Assembly (NCBI RefSeq): GCF_018687715.1
Contig: NC_056759.1
Coordinates: 5,213,501-5,277,500, forward strand
Reading direction: 5' to 3'
DNA from: Carya illinoinensis
Lineage: Eukaryota > Streptophyta > Magnoliopsida > Fagales > Juglandaceae
Length of the DNA: 64,000 bases
Shown: piece after piece, positions 28,168-40,886 of the stretch
Position numbering within the stretch: position 1 is the first letter of the stretch
Layout: the number at the start of each line of letters is the position of its first letter
Position numbers and translations under genes: made by a program
The notes under the pieces: model-generated
Databases searched by the model: none
The model's input: the letters and a program-made list of their open reading frames with translations, nothing else
What the model was told of the DNA's origin: nothing

Positions 28168-30745
28168 TTAAAATAGGATTATCCTGAATTAATCCATATT
28201 TGTGTATAGGCAACACTTGATTCTCATTAATGCGAGAAACATAATGAAATTCCATATTAGTATATGCTTACGGGCTTGAAACTCTAAGAAAAAGAGAAAT
28301 GATATATATATATATATATATATATACAACTCTTATAATAAATTAAGATAATGGTACTCTCTCATCAAAGATGCTAAAACTCTCTTGATTTAACTATTTC
28401 AAGTTTACATAATTGTACTTACAATTGTAAAAAAAGTTCGAGTGTAACCTTACTAAAAAAAGGATTTTGACATCCTTCACTGTGTCCAAAAATATGAATT
28501 GATCGAGCGGCTTGACACTTGACCCAACTTTTTTTTTTTTTTGTGACCCACAACAAAAATATCTCTCTCAAACCTCAAGCAAATAGCCGAGTCCTTGCCG
28601 TTTAGAACGACCCCTCAGACAGCTGCTGATCTCGGTGTACTCCGCCAGTTATGCTTTACGATCATGAACACCCCCAATGTTTGGCGGTAAGAAAGAAGGA
28701 CTCTGGAAAACGAAGGGAAGGATAATGCCACTGACTACCATAAACCTGTCTATTCACGTTGAGATTATCTTAATCCAAATTGAATTCTCCTTCCAAAAAA
28801 TAAAAATAAAAATTATATTTTTTACATTAAAAGAATTGGTACGTTACAAGTATCCAAGCCTATCCATGAAATTAACTTCCGGAAACGGCATCCACTGAAA
28901 AAATTATTGGGTCAATAATGAAAACTTTTTATGGTTGCACCCACAAAAGAATCAATTACGACAACCCCTTAAAATTTTAGAGTAATTCAACGTATAATCT
29001 TAGAATATGTAAGTGCAGTATAATTATTTTAAAAAGGAGTAGAATTTATGATTAAAAAATTAATTAATTTTTTATGTAAGCCTAATATTTACTTAATTTT
29101 TTAATAAAATTACACGACATTTACGCATTTTATAATTACAAATATCATTATCTAAAATTGTAACCAGGAAAAAAGGTCTTAGGAAAAATACAAGTTTTTT
29201 TTTTTAAATGCTTCAAAGTAGTTTCAATGTAAAAAACAAAAGGCCTTACTTCTCTAAAAAATTTCCATTTAGTTACTGAATTAGGGTCGATTACTTTATT
29301 GTAGAGCGAAGCCTATGTAAATTGTGAACTTCCCCCGTCACCCAATTTTCAAATGTTCAATTGGATAATAAAATTTGTTTTATTTATGTATTGTTAGAAT
29401 TTGCACCTAACCCCACTAATAATGGGTTAAACATATTCATCAAACTCTAGTCATATAGCATCAAATACTTCCAAGAAAAATATAATAATAAAGGGTTAAA
29501 ATTCATTTATCCAATGTGATTCGGTACAACTCATAACCACGTCATGTTAGAGCATTGTTAATGGATTATACATATGTAAAGGACAATTCTTATGAATGTA
29601 AGATAAATTTAAATTTTAATTATTTCATTTATATAAGTCTCTACATTGGAATTGTTATTTTTTTTATATAATAATAAATTAATATAAGATAAATTTAACT
29701 TTAACTATTTACATCAAATCTTCACAATATCTATTTATTTATTATATAGTAATGAGTAACTAATAATTTAAAAAATATTTAATTTTTTTAATTATTAATT
29801 ATTAATTTATTTTATTTTATCACATTTTGCTATTTAATTTAAAGAAATTTATGGAAGTTTGCATATGTAGATAAAGAGAAGAGAGTGTTATAAAAAAATA
29901 ATAAAATAAGATTTGCTCATTATAAAATAAAATTTGATCTTTTCTTTATTGATACTGTATCCAAAAGTTACAAATTTTGTTAATAGATAATCCATTGCAA
30001 GTGTGTTTTATATCTAATAGTCAAAAAGTATAATATATTTTTAAAATACATAACCTAGTAAGAATGCTCTTAAGGGTATTATCCCTCAAACAAAAAAAGA
30101 TAAAAAATCGTGTAGTATATATCCATATGAGTTTTGTTATGTATAAGCAAAATTACATATTAATCTGTATATTAATATTGTTGCCTTTATATTCAAAATT
30201 TAAATTGAAACTATTTTTAATAAAGTCTAACTTTTTGACTAATTGCATCGTGTGTCCGTATTAATGTACAAAATTGCTTATAATTAAATTTTCCTTCTAA
30301 AACAAGAAGACATAAAAGGTATCCACTGACCACAACTAAAATTACATTAAAAAAATTAAGAAGACTATAAAATACCTCGTTGGGGTGCCCAAATTCCAAT
30401 TCATGAAAGAAAAATTGCTGAATTTTTAGCTTGGCAACCAATATTACTACAATAACTATCTAATTATTAATTATAAATATAGTATGTGCGATGAGGCAGA
30501 CGTTACACAGATTGCCATTAAAAAAAATAATCTGCAAATGCATAAAACTTGATCAGCAAAGGCTGACATGTTCCCGTTAACTCAAAATGGCAACTTTCAA
30601 CCATGATTCTACATCTTCTCTTGCCTTATATTATCATGTTTGTTATCAGTAATTAAATATCCCTAACGCCCCGATCGTTTACATATCCGTAATGATAAAA
30701 CCTAAACGACATCGTCTTGCAGAAAGGTTCCCCTGAAGAAGGAAC
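28168..30745. other. AT-rich intergenic spacer
   Basis: No credible gene. It contains an (AT)n tract at 28302-28326 and long A/T-rich runs (29040-30240). A more GC-balanced island lies at 28550-28690, but neither strand gives a recognisable protein. Confidence 0.6.
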
Positions 30746-31717
30746 TCAAACGGCCTTCCATCTGGGGCTCTCAACCTGTACTGTGGGCGAAAGCGGGAGC
30801 TGCGGAAACTCTAATTGATCGGGCGAAGGCGGAAACAGCAGGCCTGGGGAAAGTAAGGAGTACAGTGACCTCGGCGAATTAAAACACCCGAATGGAAGCG
30901 GTGAGATCGGTATCGGGAACTGCGGCTGTGACGGTATCGTAGCCGATGGCGGAGGAGTTAATCCCTGATGCGGAGGTGGAATTAAATTGTTCCAGCGGGG
31001 CGAGACTAGAGGTGCTAGCGGCGAGAATCCCGAGAATTGCGTAGGGTTCGAATCGACGGTGGAGACTGGGTTCTGGAGGTATCGCTTGTAGGCCGAGACG
31101 GGCGACTCGGCCACCGTGTGGACGGATGGGAACGGCGGCAAAGGGGATAACGGCGTTATGGATTGTCCAAATTGAACAAAGCTGGAAGTCGGGGCAGTGA
31201 TGGGGAAATTTTGGTTCATGATGGGTTGCTGTGCACGGAGATCGCCGCTCTCTAGCAGGGGAGGGGGCCGATTGCAGACTTGCGCAAGTGGTGGAGGGCG
31301 AATACGATGGAGTCGGGAGCTGGGAGGCTTGGGTGCTTGAATAGGTTGCGGCGTCGAGAAACGCTTGTGTACTGGTGAGCCTGTGAGCTTCTGAACCACG
31401 TCCCTGAAGTCGTTCTTGTTGATATTGTACACCGGCGGCTGATGCTGCTGCTGCGCCTGTGCCTGTACCTGCTGCTGGACCTGTGGCTGTTGTGAGGCTG
31501 GTTGTGATTGAGGGTGATTTTGATTAAGACTTTGACTTTGATTGGCGGGATCACTAGGGGATTTTTTGATGATGGGTTTAGAGATCTTGTGGGAAAGCAT
31601 GTTGAGGTGTCTGAGGTATTGGTCTCTGTTGATATTATTATTGCTACCACTGCTGTTTGTGGAAGCAGACGTAGTAGCGGCAGGGATGGTGGTGGATTGA
31701 CAGCTTTTATCCATCAT
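30746..31717 (-). CDS. VQ-motif protein (HAIKU1/VQ9-like), complete single exon
   Basis: A single uninterrupted 323-aa frame. The VQ core FRDVVQKLTGSP (residues 104-115) matches the FxxxVQxLTG consensus of plant VQ proteins, which bind WRKY transcription factors in the nucleus and tune their activity. The sequence just before it (VYNINKNDF) and the following Pro/Ser-rich region with SRLHRIRPPPLAQV recall the VQ9/VQ14 (HAIKU1) branch; that subgroup is an inference. The N-terminal third is low complexity: Ser/Asn-rich residues 12-30 and Gln-rich residues 58-93. The C-terminal half has repeated proline-rich SPLPPFPS and SPISPLPFG-like stretches and ends SPRWKAV. VQ genes usually lack introns, as here. 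The start is the first of two adjacent Met codons; either could be used. No frame damage is seen. Confidence 0.9.
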   Translation of the reverse strand: MMDKSCQSTTIPAATTSASTNSSGSNNNINRDQYLRHLNMLSHKISKPIIKKSPSDPANQSQSLNQNHPQSQPASQQPQVQQQVQAQAQQQHQPPVYNINKNDFRDVVQKLTGSPVHKRFSTPQPIQAPKPPSSRLHRIRPPPLAQVCNRPPPLLESGDLRAQQPIMNQNFPITAPTSSFVQFGQSITPLSPLPPFPSVHTVAESPVSAYKRYLQNPVSTVDSNPTQFSGFSPLAPLVSPRWNNLIPPPHQGLTPPPSATIPSQPQFPIPISPLPFGCFNSPRSLYSLLSPGLLFPPSPDQLEFPQLPLSPTVQVESPRWKAV

Positions 31718-32463
31718 ACCATCTCACGCAAAGACACTTAGCACTGAGCGGCTATGCCTCTATGTTTGTCTGATTGTGTGTGACCGGGGGGGGGGGGGTT
31801 GTAAATCTTCTTCTTATTCTGGGATTAAAGAGACATGGTCCGAAGACTGATATAAAGAGAAATGGGAGGAAGAGGAATTTGTCTGTCGGTTCTATCTTCT
31901 TTGTCTCTTTATGCTTTGAGGCTGAAAAGAAGACAATGGAACATGACCCGTAAACGAAGGCATGCATATATTATATCTTGATCTATGACTGTGAAGTGTC
32001 AATGCTGTCTTGTTTAATCTTAATGGCGTTCCCTACTTCCTACTCTTGAGAGTTTTATCAAGTTCGGTTGCGTCAACCAGTGTTAAGTTCTGCTTTAAGG
32101 CTCACGGGCCGAGGTTTCAAAAATGAGTGACCGAGTCATTTCCCTGTTGTTGGTCAAAGTTCAGAACACCTTTTTTTTGTTTAAGAATGGACATATCTCT
32201 TTTACGTCGGACCCACTTTTATATTTTTACTCGTATGCCTATGTCGTTCTGTTCTCAGATTGACTTGTCTTTATGGCTAGAATCCGATCTTCCTCTTCCT
32301 GTATATGATCCGCCGGGAGAGAAGAGGCTTCTTCCTCCTCTCCTTTTTCATCTCTCATCCCCTCACAAATCCACAAATCCTTGTTTATAATTTGTTCGTG
32401 TTTTCTCCCTTCTTGTATGTTGGATTTTGTATAATCCATTCTGCCTATTTCTTCCGGGGGGGT

Positions 32464-33045
32464 GGTTTGAATAAGTGAGTTTAAATGAGATAAAAGTTAA
32501 ATAAAATATTATTTCTATTTCGATATTAAAAAAATTAAATTATTTATTATATTTTATTTGAAAGTTTAAAAAAAATTATTATAATTAAATAAGATGATAT
32601 AAAATAATTTGACTATCCAAACTAAATTTAAGGTGTAGATGTGGTTTGGATAGCGAGATGAGATGAAATTATTTTATATGAAAGTTAAGAGTTGAATAAA
32701 ATATTATTTTTAATATTATTATTATTTTAAAATTTAAAAAAATTAAATTATTTATTATATTTTATATAAAAAATTTTAAAAACTATAATAATAAAATGAG
32801 ATAATACCATCTAAACCAACCTAAACATAATATTGGTAACTTTATGACTGGTTTGGATAATAAAAATCAAACTATCTCATATCATATTATATTATATAAT
32901 TTTTTTAAATTTTTATATAAAATATAATAAATAATTTAATTTTTTTAATTTTTAAAATAAAATTAATATTAAAAAATTATATTATAAAAATATTTTATTT
33001 AATTTTTAACAAAATATCTCATCTCATTTTATCTATACTTAAGAC
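32464..33045. mobile_element. Cluster of three related MITE-like sequences
   Basis: Three neighbouring blocks (about 32464-32627, 32648-32815 and 32851-33045, the last inverted) share GGTTTGGAT-like ends, GAGATGAGAT next to the ends, and an AAATTATTTATTATATTTTA core. The same family recurs inside the ADH introns (39231-39441, 56413-56615 and 55807-56008). This is the structure of small non-coding inverted-repeat DNA transposons. Ends are approximate. Confidence 0.6.
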
Positions 33046-33056
33046 ATATTTGAGAC

Positions 33057-33075
33057 TCACGTGAAAGTGACGTCA
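33057..33075. promoter_or_regulatory. Paired bZIP-type palindromes (G-box and CRE/C-box)
   Basis: TCACGTGA (33057-33064) and TGACGTCA (33068-33075), two perfect 8-base palindromes three bases apart. They are classic plant bZIP sites. They lie about 1.3 kb upstream of the VQ gene; use by that gene is only a guess. Confidence 0.45.
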
Positions 33076-36000
33076 GCGTACTAATGCATGAAGCTCAGGT
33101 GCTTTGCCGCACGAGTTTTCTGGACCAACACGAATACAAGCCTCTAAACAGTAAACACCATACTTGTAGCAAGACTGGATTTCCTGACTGTTGTCTTTCA
33201 CATTTGCCTGACCACTCTGTGCATCTTTGAGGGTATTATTCTAGTCAACAACTCGTAGGGGCCATATCACTCGTTATTTATTTATTTATTTAAGTGGAGG
33301 TCAATGGTCATCTTTGCGCTTTATATTAGATCATCTGTTATTCCACCAAGCAATATGATAGGGAAAAGTAAAAAAGCAAATGTGAAAGAATTGAAACGAG
33401 GGAGTGGGGCATCTCTAAAACGTTCAAACGTAAGTGAATAGAAGTATTAATTACTCACGAGGTGGAATGGAGGAGACTTAAAAATGACCCATAAAAGTAT
33501 GGACAAAAAGGGCTGATCAACGACGATCGTTGAATGGTATTTTGATGTAATATGCTTATTCTCGAACCACATCATATAAATAAGAGTTTTGTTATATACA
33601 AGTAAAGTCACGTACTAATCTGCATACCAATACTGATTCTTTCATATTTAAAAGTTAAATTAGTATTGTTTTCAATAAAATCTATTTTTTGATCAATCAC
33701 AATAAATTAGTGCATATATTAGTGCACAAGTGTAATTACAACTAGACTTTTCCTATAAATAATGCACACAACAGCAATTTTATCTGTTTTTTTATCAAAA
33801 AAAACAAAAACGTAGTTCTTTATATATTTATGTATAGTGTGTATAGTTAACCGTAAGTCTTGACTACATATATATATATATATATATATACCTTCCAACT
33901 GAAGAACTGAGGATCTTTGGTACCAGATTCATCAATTTTTTTTGGAAGAATGAGATTGATCACCATACCCTCAATGCCCTGTACGAGTCTTAAATTAAGC
34001 TAAAACTTCTGTGTAATTAACGAAACTGAAAATAGCTTAGCATCGGTCTTTTCCTGCTTGGGTGAAACTTCACTGATCGTAATGCAGTCTCTAGTCTTTA
34101 CGTTGAATGATATAAGCTTTCTTTGATGCGTAATACTATTCTCCATATATATCTTAACTTTAATCAATCCCATTATTTTAATAAATTAATATTATTTAAA
34201 TAATAGGCAGTTAAGATCAACCGGTATGAATAAAAATGATGTAATACAAAAAGAAGAATGGTATTTTCCTTTCTTTATTGCGGGCCAATTTATGAAAAGC
34301 GTGACATCCAACTCTGTCTCTGTCATTTAGCATGTATGATTGTGTAATGGTTTAAAAGCGACAAACAGGCCAGGCCCATGTGTGTGACCTGACAAAGCAG
34401 CCCGTAATTGAGTGAATCGGGCCGCTGCTCGTAATTTCTTAGGCTTATTATCCTCCTCAACGAAAACTCTCTCTCAAGTTATTTTTGAGTATTTTTTTTT
34501 ATACTTAATTAATATGATTGATTATATTATTTTTTTAATATAAAATAATTATTTTAACTAATCACATTAATAGAATAGATAAGGAGTATATAAAAATGAC
34601 AGTATATAACAAATTTCTAGATTATAATTTTTTTTATTATAAAGTAAATCTAACATCTTATATAAAATTATATTAATTTATAAGTTTATTTTTATAATAT
34701 CTTTTTGTGACTGTATTAATTTTTAAAATAAAAATTAAAAAATACAAAATATTTAACTTACCCCTTCCTTAAAATCTAAAAATTAAAAATAATGATGTTG
34801 TACAATTTTAACTATTTAATATTAAAAATATATTGAATTATTAACAAGAGTGATATAAAAATATTAATTATTCAATATAATAAAAATATTAATTTTATCT
34901 TAAAATATTTATCAAAAGATGTATAGGATTGGATATTGGATGAAATGGAATCTTGCATTATCTCTTCGCCTATATGGAGTTAGGCATCTATCTGATTTTA
35001 TCATTATTATTTTTTTAAAATTTCATATAAAATATAATAAATAATTTAATTTTTAAAATTTTAAAATAATTAAAAATATATATGAATTTAGGTATTTATC
35101 TGATTTTATCATCATAATATTTTTTAAATCTTATATAAAATATAATAAATAATTTATTTTATTAAAATTTTAAAATAAGAATAATATTTTTAAAAATATA
35201 TTTTAATAATATTTTATTTGACTTTCATATCTTTGTCATCGAATTTAGTAATTGGGTTAACTCGAGTGAAAGAGATTAGCTTGACATATTGATGTCGGGG
35301 CATGTATGCATTCAATGATTTTGTGTAAATAAATTTTATACACCATACTATCATCTCATTTACATTTCACTAAATAAGATGTGACAAATTTATCATTATT
35401 GAATGATTATTTATTACATACTTCTTTATCATCAAATAGTAATAAATGCACCACATCATATATAGTAGAATACAAATAAGATGATAGTGTGATGTATAAT
35501 ATTACTTATTGATTAACCAGATTGACTCAGACTAATTCAAAATCAATATTAAATTGGTATAATATTGACTTTCATGATTATTTATTAAACCGAATTGAAC
35601 CTGTATATATATATTTATATTTATTTACATTATATTATATATATTATATGCTAAATTGTTAATTAATATAACATAAATTTCCAATATTATAACATAAAAT
35701 TAATAGAATATGATATTACATAAAATTAATTTTATAATTTATAATATAACATTTGATATAATATATAAATTTAAATCCAGTAATATAAACTTAATATAAC
35801 ATAAAACTTTAATTTTAAACATAAACATTAATATTAACTTATTAATATAAGCTTACATTTGAGATATATATATATATATAAAGTTTTTGGTGTAATAAAT
35901 AATAATATATATTCTTTTCGTAAATTAATTTTTACACATTTAATCATATATATCTATGTAAAAAGTTTAGAATTTATATAGACTATAATTAAATTCAATA

Positions 36001-36399
36001 TTATACAAGTACGTGTCAATTGTTATAAAATAATATACTTATACTATAATATAAATATACTAATAATTTAGTTTTTGTAAACATTATGTTATTTCTAACA
36101 TAAATAATCTGTAAAACGAAAAAATGAAACCTGAACTTCCAATCAAAAAAATTGGAAGCTCTGATTTAGATAATTAATCATTCCGATATTTGTTCTTAAA
36201 TTTTTAAAACGGGTGTATAGCTTTTCGGTTTTAAAAAAATATACAAAATGAGAGCGATTACACCCTTAATAATTTTAAATAAATTTATAAACAAATAATA
36301 ATCTTAAATTTACTTTATATTAAAAATAATTTAAAACTTAATTTATTTTGATGAAATTGGCTAAAGCATTTAATAAAAAGAATAATTAATTTTATAAAA

Positions 36400-36629
36400 G
36401 ACGTTGCTAAGTCCACAGAAATTTTTTACACAAAAGTTTTACCGATCATTACAAATCTTTTTTTTTTTTTTCACTATTTTTTAAAATTATTTAGATATTT
36501 GTTTTAAAAAAAATTACTTATTCATTTAAAAATGTTTACTTAATCACAAAGTAAAAATAAAAAATAAATAAATAAAAGTTTCGGTAGATGATTTCGGTAG
36601 AAATCATCTGTGAGCCTATTATTTTCCTC
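36400..36629. mobile_element. 230-bp insertion with 8-bp target duplication, upstream of ADH copy A
   Basis: The element is flanked by TTATAAAA on both sides (36392-36399 and 36630-36637). The matching place in unit B (about 53531-53538) has a single TTATAAAA and no insert, so it behaves as an empty site. An 8-bp duplication suggests a hAT-like MITE. The ends contain only loosely similar inverted sub-terminal sequence (CCACAGAAATTTTTTAC against CTCACAGATGATTTCTAC). Confidence 0.7.
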
Positions 36630-37006
36630 TTATAAAACCCGCCGTCTGCGTGTTTGTCACTCGCAGAAAGTCAGAATAAAGTTATAAACTTCCGATTCTC
36701 CGAATCTCTTTTCTGGGGTGCGGTTTATTTTTTATTTGGGGAAGTTCTAAAGGCGGGCCTTATTTTATTCCGCTAGTCTTTTTTAAAAAATATATATATT
36801 TCTTTAATCATCAAATAAAATAAATAAATTTTTTTACTCAGCGGATACTGTAGCGGTGGGCGGCATACAAGCTTTTCCGTTTTATTCGTGATAAGAGAGA
36901 AGATTTTACCTGCATAAAGAAGGCAGGCAGGAAGAAGATCGGGCAACCAACTTTCTCTACTACTTATAAGCTTTACCAAAAAGAAGTGGTGAATTTATTC
37001 ATTGCC

Positions 37007-40000
37007 ATGGAGAGCCACTGCACCCCAGAAATGGCAGGAAAAGTAATCAGATGCAAAGGTTATTTCCCTTTATCTCTCTCATCCTCTCATCTATTACTCA
37101 GTTTTTCTGTACGATATATATATCTCTATTTTGGGCTGTTTGGATCTCTTATTAACAGAATCGGGTTTCTTTCTTCGTAATTCAAAAACAGCTGCAGTTT
37201 GTAGAAACCCGGGGGAGCCACTCATGATCGAGGAAATTGAAGTTGACCCACCTAAAGCTTGGGAGGTTCGGATCAAAATTATCTGCACATCCCTTTGTCA
37301 CAGTGATCTTTCCTTTTGGAAAATGAAGGTAAGCTCTCCAAGAAAAAAAATCCAGGTTCCCATTGGACTTTTTGAACGGAATTAACTCAACTGCACTATC
37401 CCCTCTAGGCACCCATTGGACTTTTTCCAAGAATTTTTGGGCACGAAGCTGTCGGGTAATTTGACTCTAATTCACTGAATATTCTTAATTCTCCTGTTCA
37501 GCTCATTAATTACTATCATCGTTCTGGGTTTGTTTATTTTTTTGGCTTGTTTTGGCTTTTGATTTGGTCATGCTTGTCTTGGGTACTAGTGTCGTTGAAA
37601 GTGTGGGAGAGCATGTAGAAGAGCTGATAAAGGGGGATCTAGTGTTGCCCGTGTTCCAACCAAACTGCAGGAAATGCAGGGATTGCATGTCGGAGAAGAG
37701 CAACGCCTGCTCGGTCTTTGGGAAAAACATCTCCCCCGACATGCCCAGGGACAGAACCAGCAGATTTAAGGATCTCAAGGGAGAAGTGTTGCACCATTTC
37801 GTTGGGGTTTCCAGCTTCTCCGAGTATACCGTGGTTGATGAAGCCCATGCCGTGAAAATTACTCCCGACATTCCTGTTGATAAAGCCTGCTTGCTTAGCT
37901 GCGGCGTCTCAACCGGTTAGTCTGTGGAAATCTCTATCTCCATTCTCCAGTTTTTTCCCCCTACTTCCTTTCATTTCTCCTTTCATCATTTTTGCCGAAG
38001 TATTGGAGTAGAAAAGAATTATATTTGTTCTTGTTCGACTAAATAAAGAATTATTTTCTGTCAATTATATTTGTTGAATTTGAAAGTAAGCAGTTGAAAA
38101 ATGGAGTAGAGAAGGATATAGACAACGGCACCATTAACCATGGGTTTAGGTTTAGGTTGGATTTGAGTATTGAGGAGTGTTGAGATATATAACGAATAGT
38201 AATAAAAAAGTAGTTAAAAAAGTAATAATAGAATATTGAATAGGAATAAAAAATATAAAATAATAAATAATAAAAAAATTGACAGCTGTAAGTTGTGGAA
38301 ATGTGAATGGGATTGCAGGGTTGGGATCAGCGTGGAAAGTGGCAGCGGTTGAAGAAGGATCCACAGTGGCTATCTTTGGGCTCGGTGCTGTTGGACTTGC
38401 GGTATGTAAATTGAACGCAATGATCAGCCAGGCAGAGTGGGCCATGTTTCAAGTCCATTGCTGGCCTCATCGGCGCTTCTCTTTTTTCCTTTTCCTAACC
38501 CATCCGGGTCCTTATAATATTTTAAAATATTTATAAATAGTAGGGAAATAATTAAAATTAAAATATTTTATTAAATTTTAAAAAATAAAAGAAAAAAATT
38601 AAATAAAAATATTATAAAGTTGAAAATTTCTTTAAATATTATTCTTTAATATTATTATTATTTTAAAATTTAAACAAATTGTTTTTTTTTTTTTTTTTTT
38701 GTGTTTTATTTGAAAGTTTGTGTAAATTGTAATTATTAGATGATAAAATTGAAAATTAAAAAGATTTTATATTTGAGTGATATTTATATAAACTTTAGTA
38801 TTCAAAAGGACTCTTATTGTCTTTAATTGATGTAACATATTTTAAAAATTTATACACGTGACTAAGAATAACCTAAGATAAAAAAGTAGCACTGTTCAAA
38901 ATGCTCTCTCGAAATCAAGTAGACTCAAAAAGTTAAAATGACATGATACAAATGGTCAAAATCATTCACTTATTTATTGTTGGTTCCAAACTAATGGAAG
39001 TAAAACTAATTACTAACTCACAAATTACAATAAATCATTGGAAATTTTGATAAATTTTAGAAGCGCAACTTGATAACAGGTTGCGGTGGGAGCAAGACTC
39101 CGCGGAGCTTCGAAGATTATAGGTGTGGACTTGAATCCTGAAAAATTCGAGATAGGTACGTAACTGTCTATTAACTTGAGGATCTCCCTTTCCTTTTATG
39201 GGTAGAAGGATTTTTCTCTTTTAAGAGAATGTTTAAATAGTGAGTTGAGATGAGATAAATTAATTTTAGATGAAAGTTAAAAATTTATATAAAATATTCT
39301 TAGAATATTATTTTTTAATAATATTATTATTTTTAATTTTAAAAAAATTGAATTATTTATTATATCTTATTTACAAATTAAAAAAAAAAAAAATATAACA
39401 TCGAAATGAGATAAGATGAATCAGAGAGTTTCAATCCAAACGGATTCAATGTCATGGGTTGCCATTATATTTTAATTTTAACTATGCAGGAAAGAAATTT
39501 GGAGTCACTGATTTTGTCAACCCAGCTACCTGTACTGCAGAAAAGCCAGTTAGCGAGGTCAGAGTATTGAAACGATATAGACACAATTATTTTAAATAAA
39601 ATATAATTATTTTTTTTAATTCAAAAAATAACGAAACCATCAAGTTTATATTGCCGGACTTTCTCTCTCTGAGTTTGTATTGTGGTGGAACTGATGAAAC
39701 AGGTAATCAAGGAGATGACTGATAAGGGTGCTGACTATTGCTTTGAGTGTATCGGGTTGGCATCATTAATGCAAGACGCTTTTGAAAGCAGCCGAGAGGT
39801 TCTCTGTCTCTCCCTATCCTCGCCTTTATTTATGCATGGATGCATGCAATATGGATCCTTTCAATTTCGAGTCGTTTTGGTCTTCAGTATGTTTTAAGAA
39901 TGTTGTTGATTCGGTGGTTAGTTTTCTGAGGTCAGGGTTGGGGAAAGACGGTGATAATTGGTGTGGAGATGCATGGCTCGCCGTTGACCGTCAGTTCCTA

Positions 40001-40391
40001 CGAACTTCTGAGAGGCAAAAGTGTCGTCGGCTCATTCTTCGGAGGTCTCAAACCCAAATCCGACATTCCTCTCCTAATCAAGAAATACCTTGATAAGGTG
40101 ATTGTTACTAAGGCGACATAATCTCGTTTATTTGATGATGGTTGCACTAAATAATACTTTTTGTGGTGAAAATGGTATTTTTTAAAAGTCCAAAATAAAA
40201 CATTTATTTTATTGTAGTGTCGATGTTGAATACGCATGCTGAGGCACTATAATTAGTCTGTGTTTGTGTTGCAGGAGCTTAGTTTGGACGAGTTCATAAC
40301 ACATGAGTTGAGCTTCCAAGAAATTAACAAAGCCTTCGAATTGCTCCAAGCAGGGAAGAGCCTCCGTTGCATTATATGGATGGATCGCTAG
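37007..40391 (+). CDS. Alcohol dehydrogenase-like zinc enzyme, copy A, complete
   Basis: Ten exons: 37007-37058, 37192-37328, 37409-37455, 37590-37915, 38319-38401, 39080-39155, 39490-39557, 39703-39798, 39936-40097 and 40275-40391; 1,164 nt and 387 aa with phases matching throughout. It is a medium-chain, zinc- and NAD-dependent dehydrogenase of the plant alcohol dehydrogenase-like group; substrate unknown. Catalytic zinc ligands are Cys53 (TSLCHSD), His75 (GHEAVG) and Cys183 (LLSCGVSTG). Structural zinc cysteines are 105, 108, 111 and 119 ([16 protein letters not shown]). The Rossmann loop GLGAVG is at 208-213, with Asp232 ([11 protein letters not shown]) favouring NAD over NADP. The start [17 protein letters not shown] fits family length. 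Introns 5 and 6 hold AT-rich repeats. The promoter carries a 230-bp insertion absent from copy B. Protein differs from copy B at 19 positions (95% identity). Confidence 0.92.
38511..38819. repeat. AT-rich repeat in ADH-A intron 5
   Basis: A ~300-bp A/T-rich block starting CTTATAATATTTTAAAATA and ending near GGACTCTTATTG. It has a counterpart in ADH-B intron 5 (55515-55806) and a third copy at 47235-47537. Probably an old dispersed MITE-like element; inverted ends are not clear. Confidence 0.6.
39231..39441. mobile_element. MITE-like element in ADH-A intron 6
   Basis: GTTTAAATAGTGAGTTGAG at the left and TCCAAACGG at the right, with the AATTATTTATTATAT core shared with the 32.5-33 kb cluster. 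The same element sits in ADH-B intron 6, so it predates the duplication. Confidence 0.6.
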
Positions 40392-40871
40392 ACAATGTTG
40401 GTACCTAGCTATCTTTTGTATTAATGATAGAGTTTTGCTATATACAAATAAATTTGTGTACCGATCTGCTTATCAATACCGCTACTTTCATATTCAAAAT
40501 TTAAATTAGCATAATTTTTATTAAAGTCTAATTTTCTTACCAATCATATTAGATAAATACATGTAGTGCATAATTACTTATAATAAGATTTTTGCTTAAT
40601 AATATCTTATCAATACAAAAGAATAAGAAGCTGGTGATAATCAATATATGATTCACAATTTAAACTAAGATCACCCTTCATTTTGTTGCAATGATAACAT
40701 TCTCTTAATAAATCGGATATACATTATCATGCCAAGAAATTTGATGATGCTATTGTATCTAAAAGTTGTAATTTTATTCATTTTAATATAATGTTTTACG
40801 CATAATTTCGATGTTTATATTATAATTCGAATATAGATAAAATTGAATTTTGAAAAATGAATCAATAAAAT
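40392..40871. other. Spacer downstream of ADH copy A
   Basis: ADH-A 3' region and AT-rich spacer up to the LINE target site. It aligns with 57609-57862 of unit B, with an extra ~130 bases near 40430-40590. No gene is seen. Confidence 0.6.
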
Positions 40872-40886
40872 TATGAATAAATACTT

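Larger units (their letters stand above)
31718..35480. other. Upstream region of the VQ gene and AT-rich spacer
   Basis: It begins with a run of 11-12 G near 31787, close to the VQ start. Three related MITE-like blocks follow (32464-33045), then paired bZIP-type palindromes (33057-33075), a (TA)n tract (33868-33890), and from 34480 on almost pure A/T sequence with two similar ~120-bp units (34975-35235). No gene is recognised. Confidence 0.55.

Noticed and set aside
28550..28690. GC-balanced island in an AT-rich spacer, suspected exon relic
   Set aside because: All six frames give no recognisable motif, and no splice-consistent neighbour was found.
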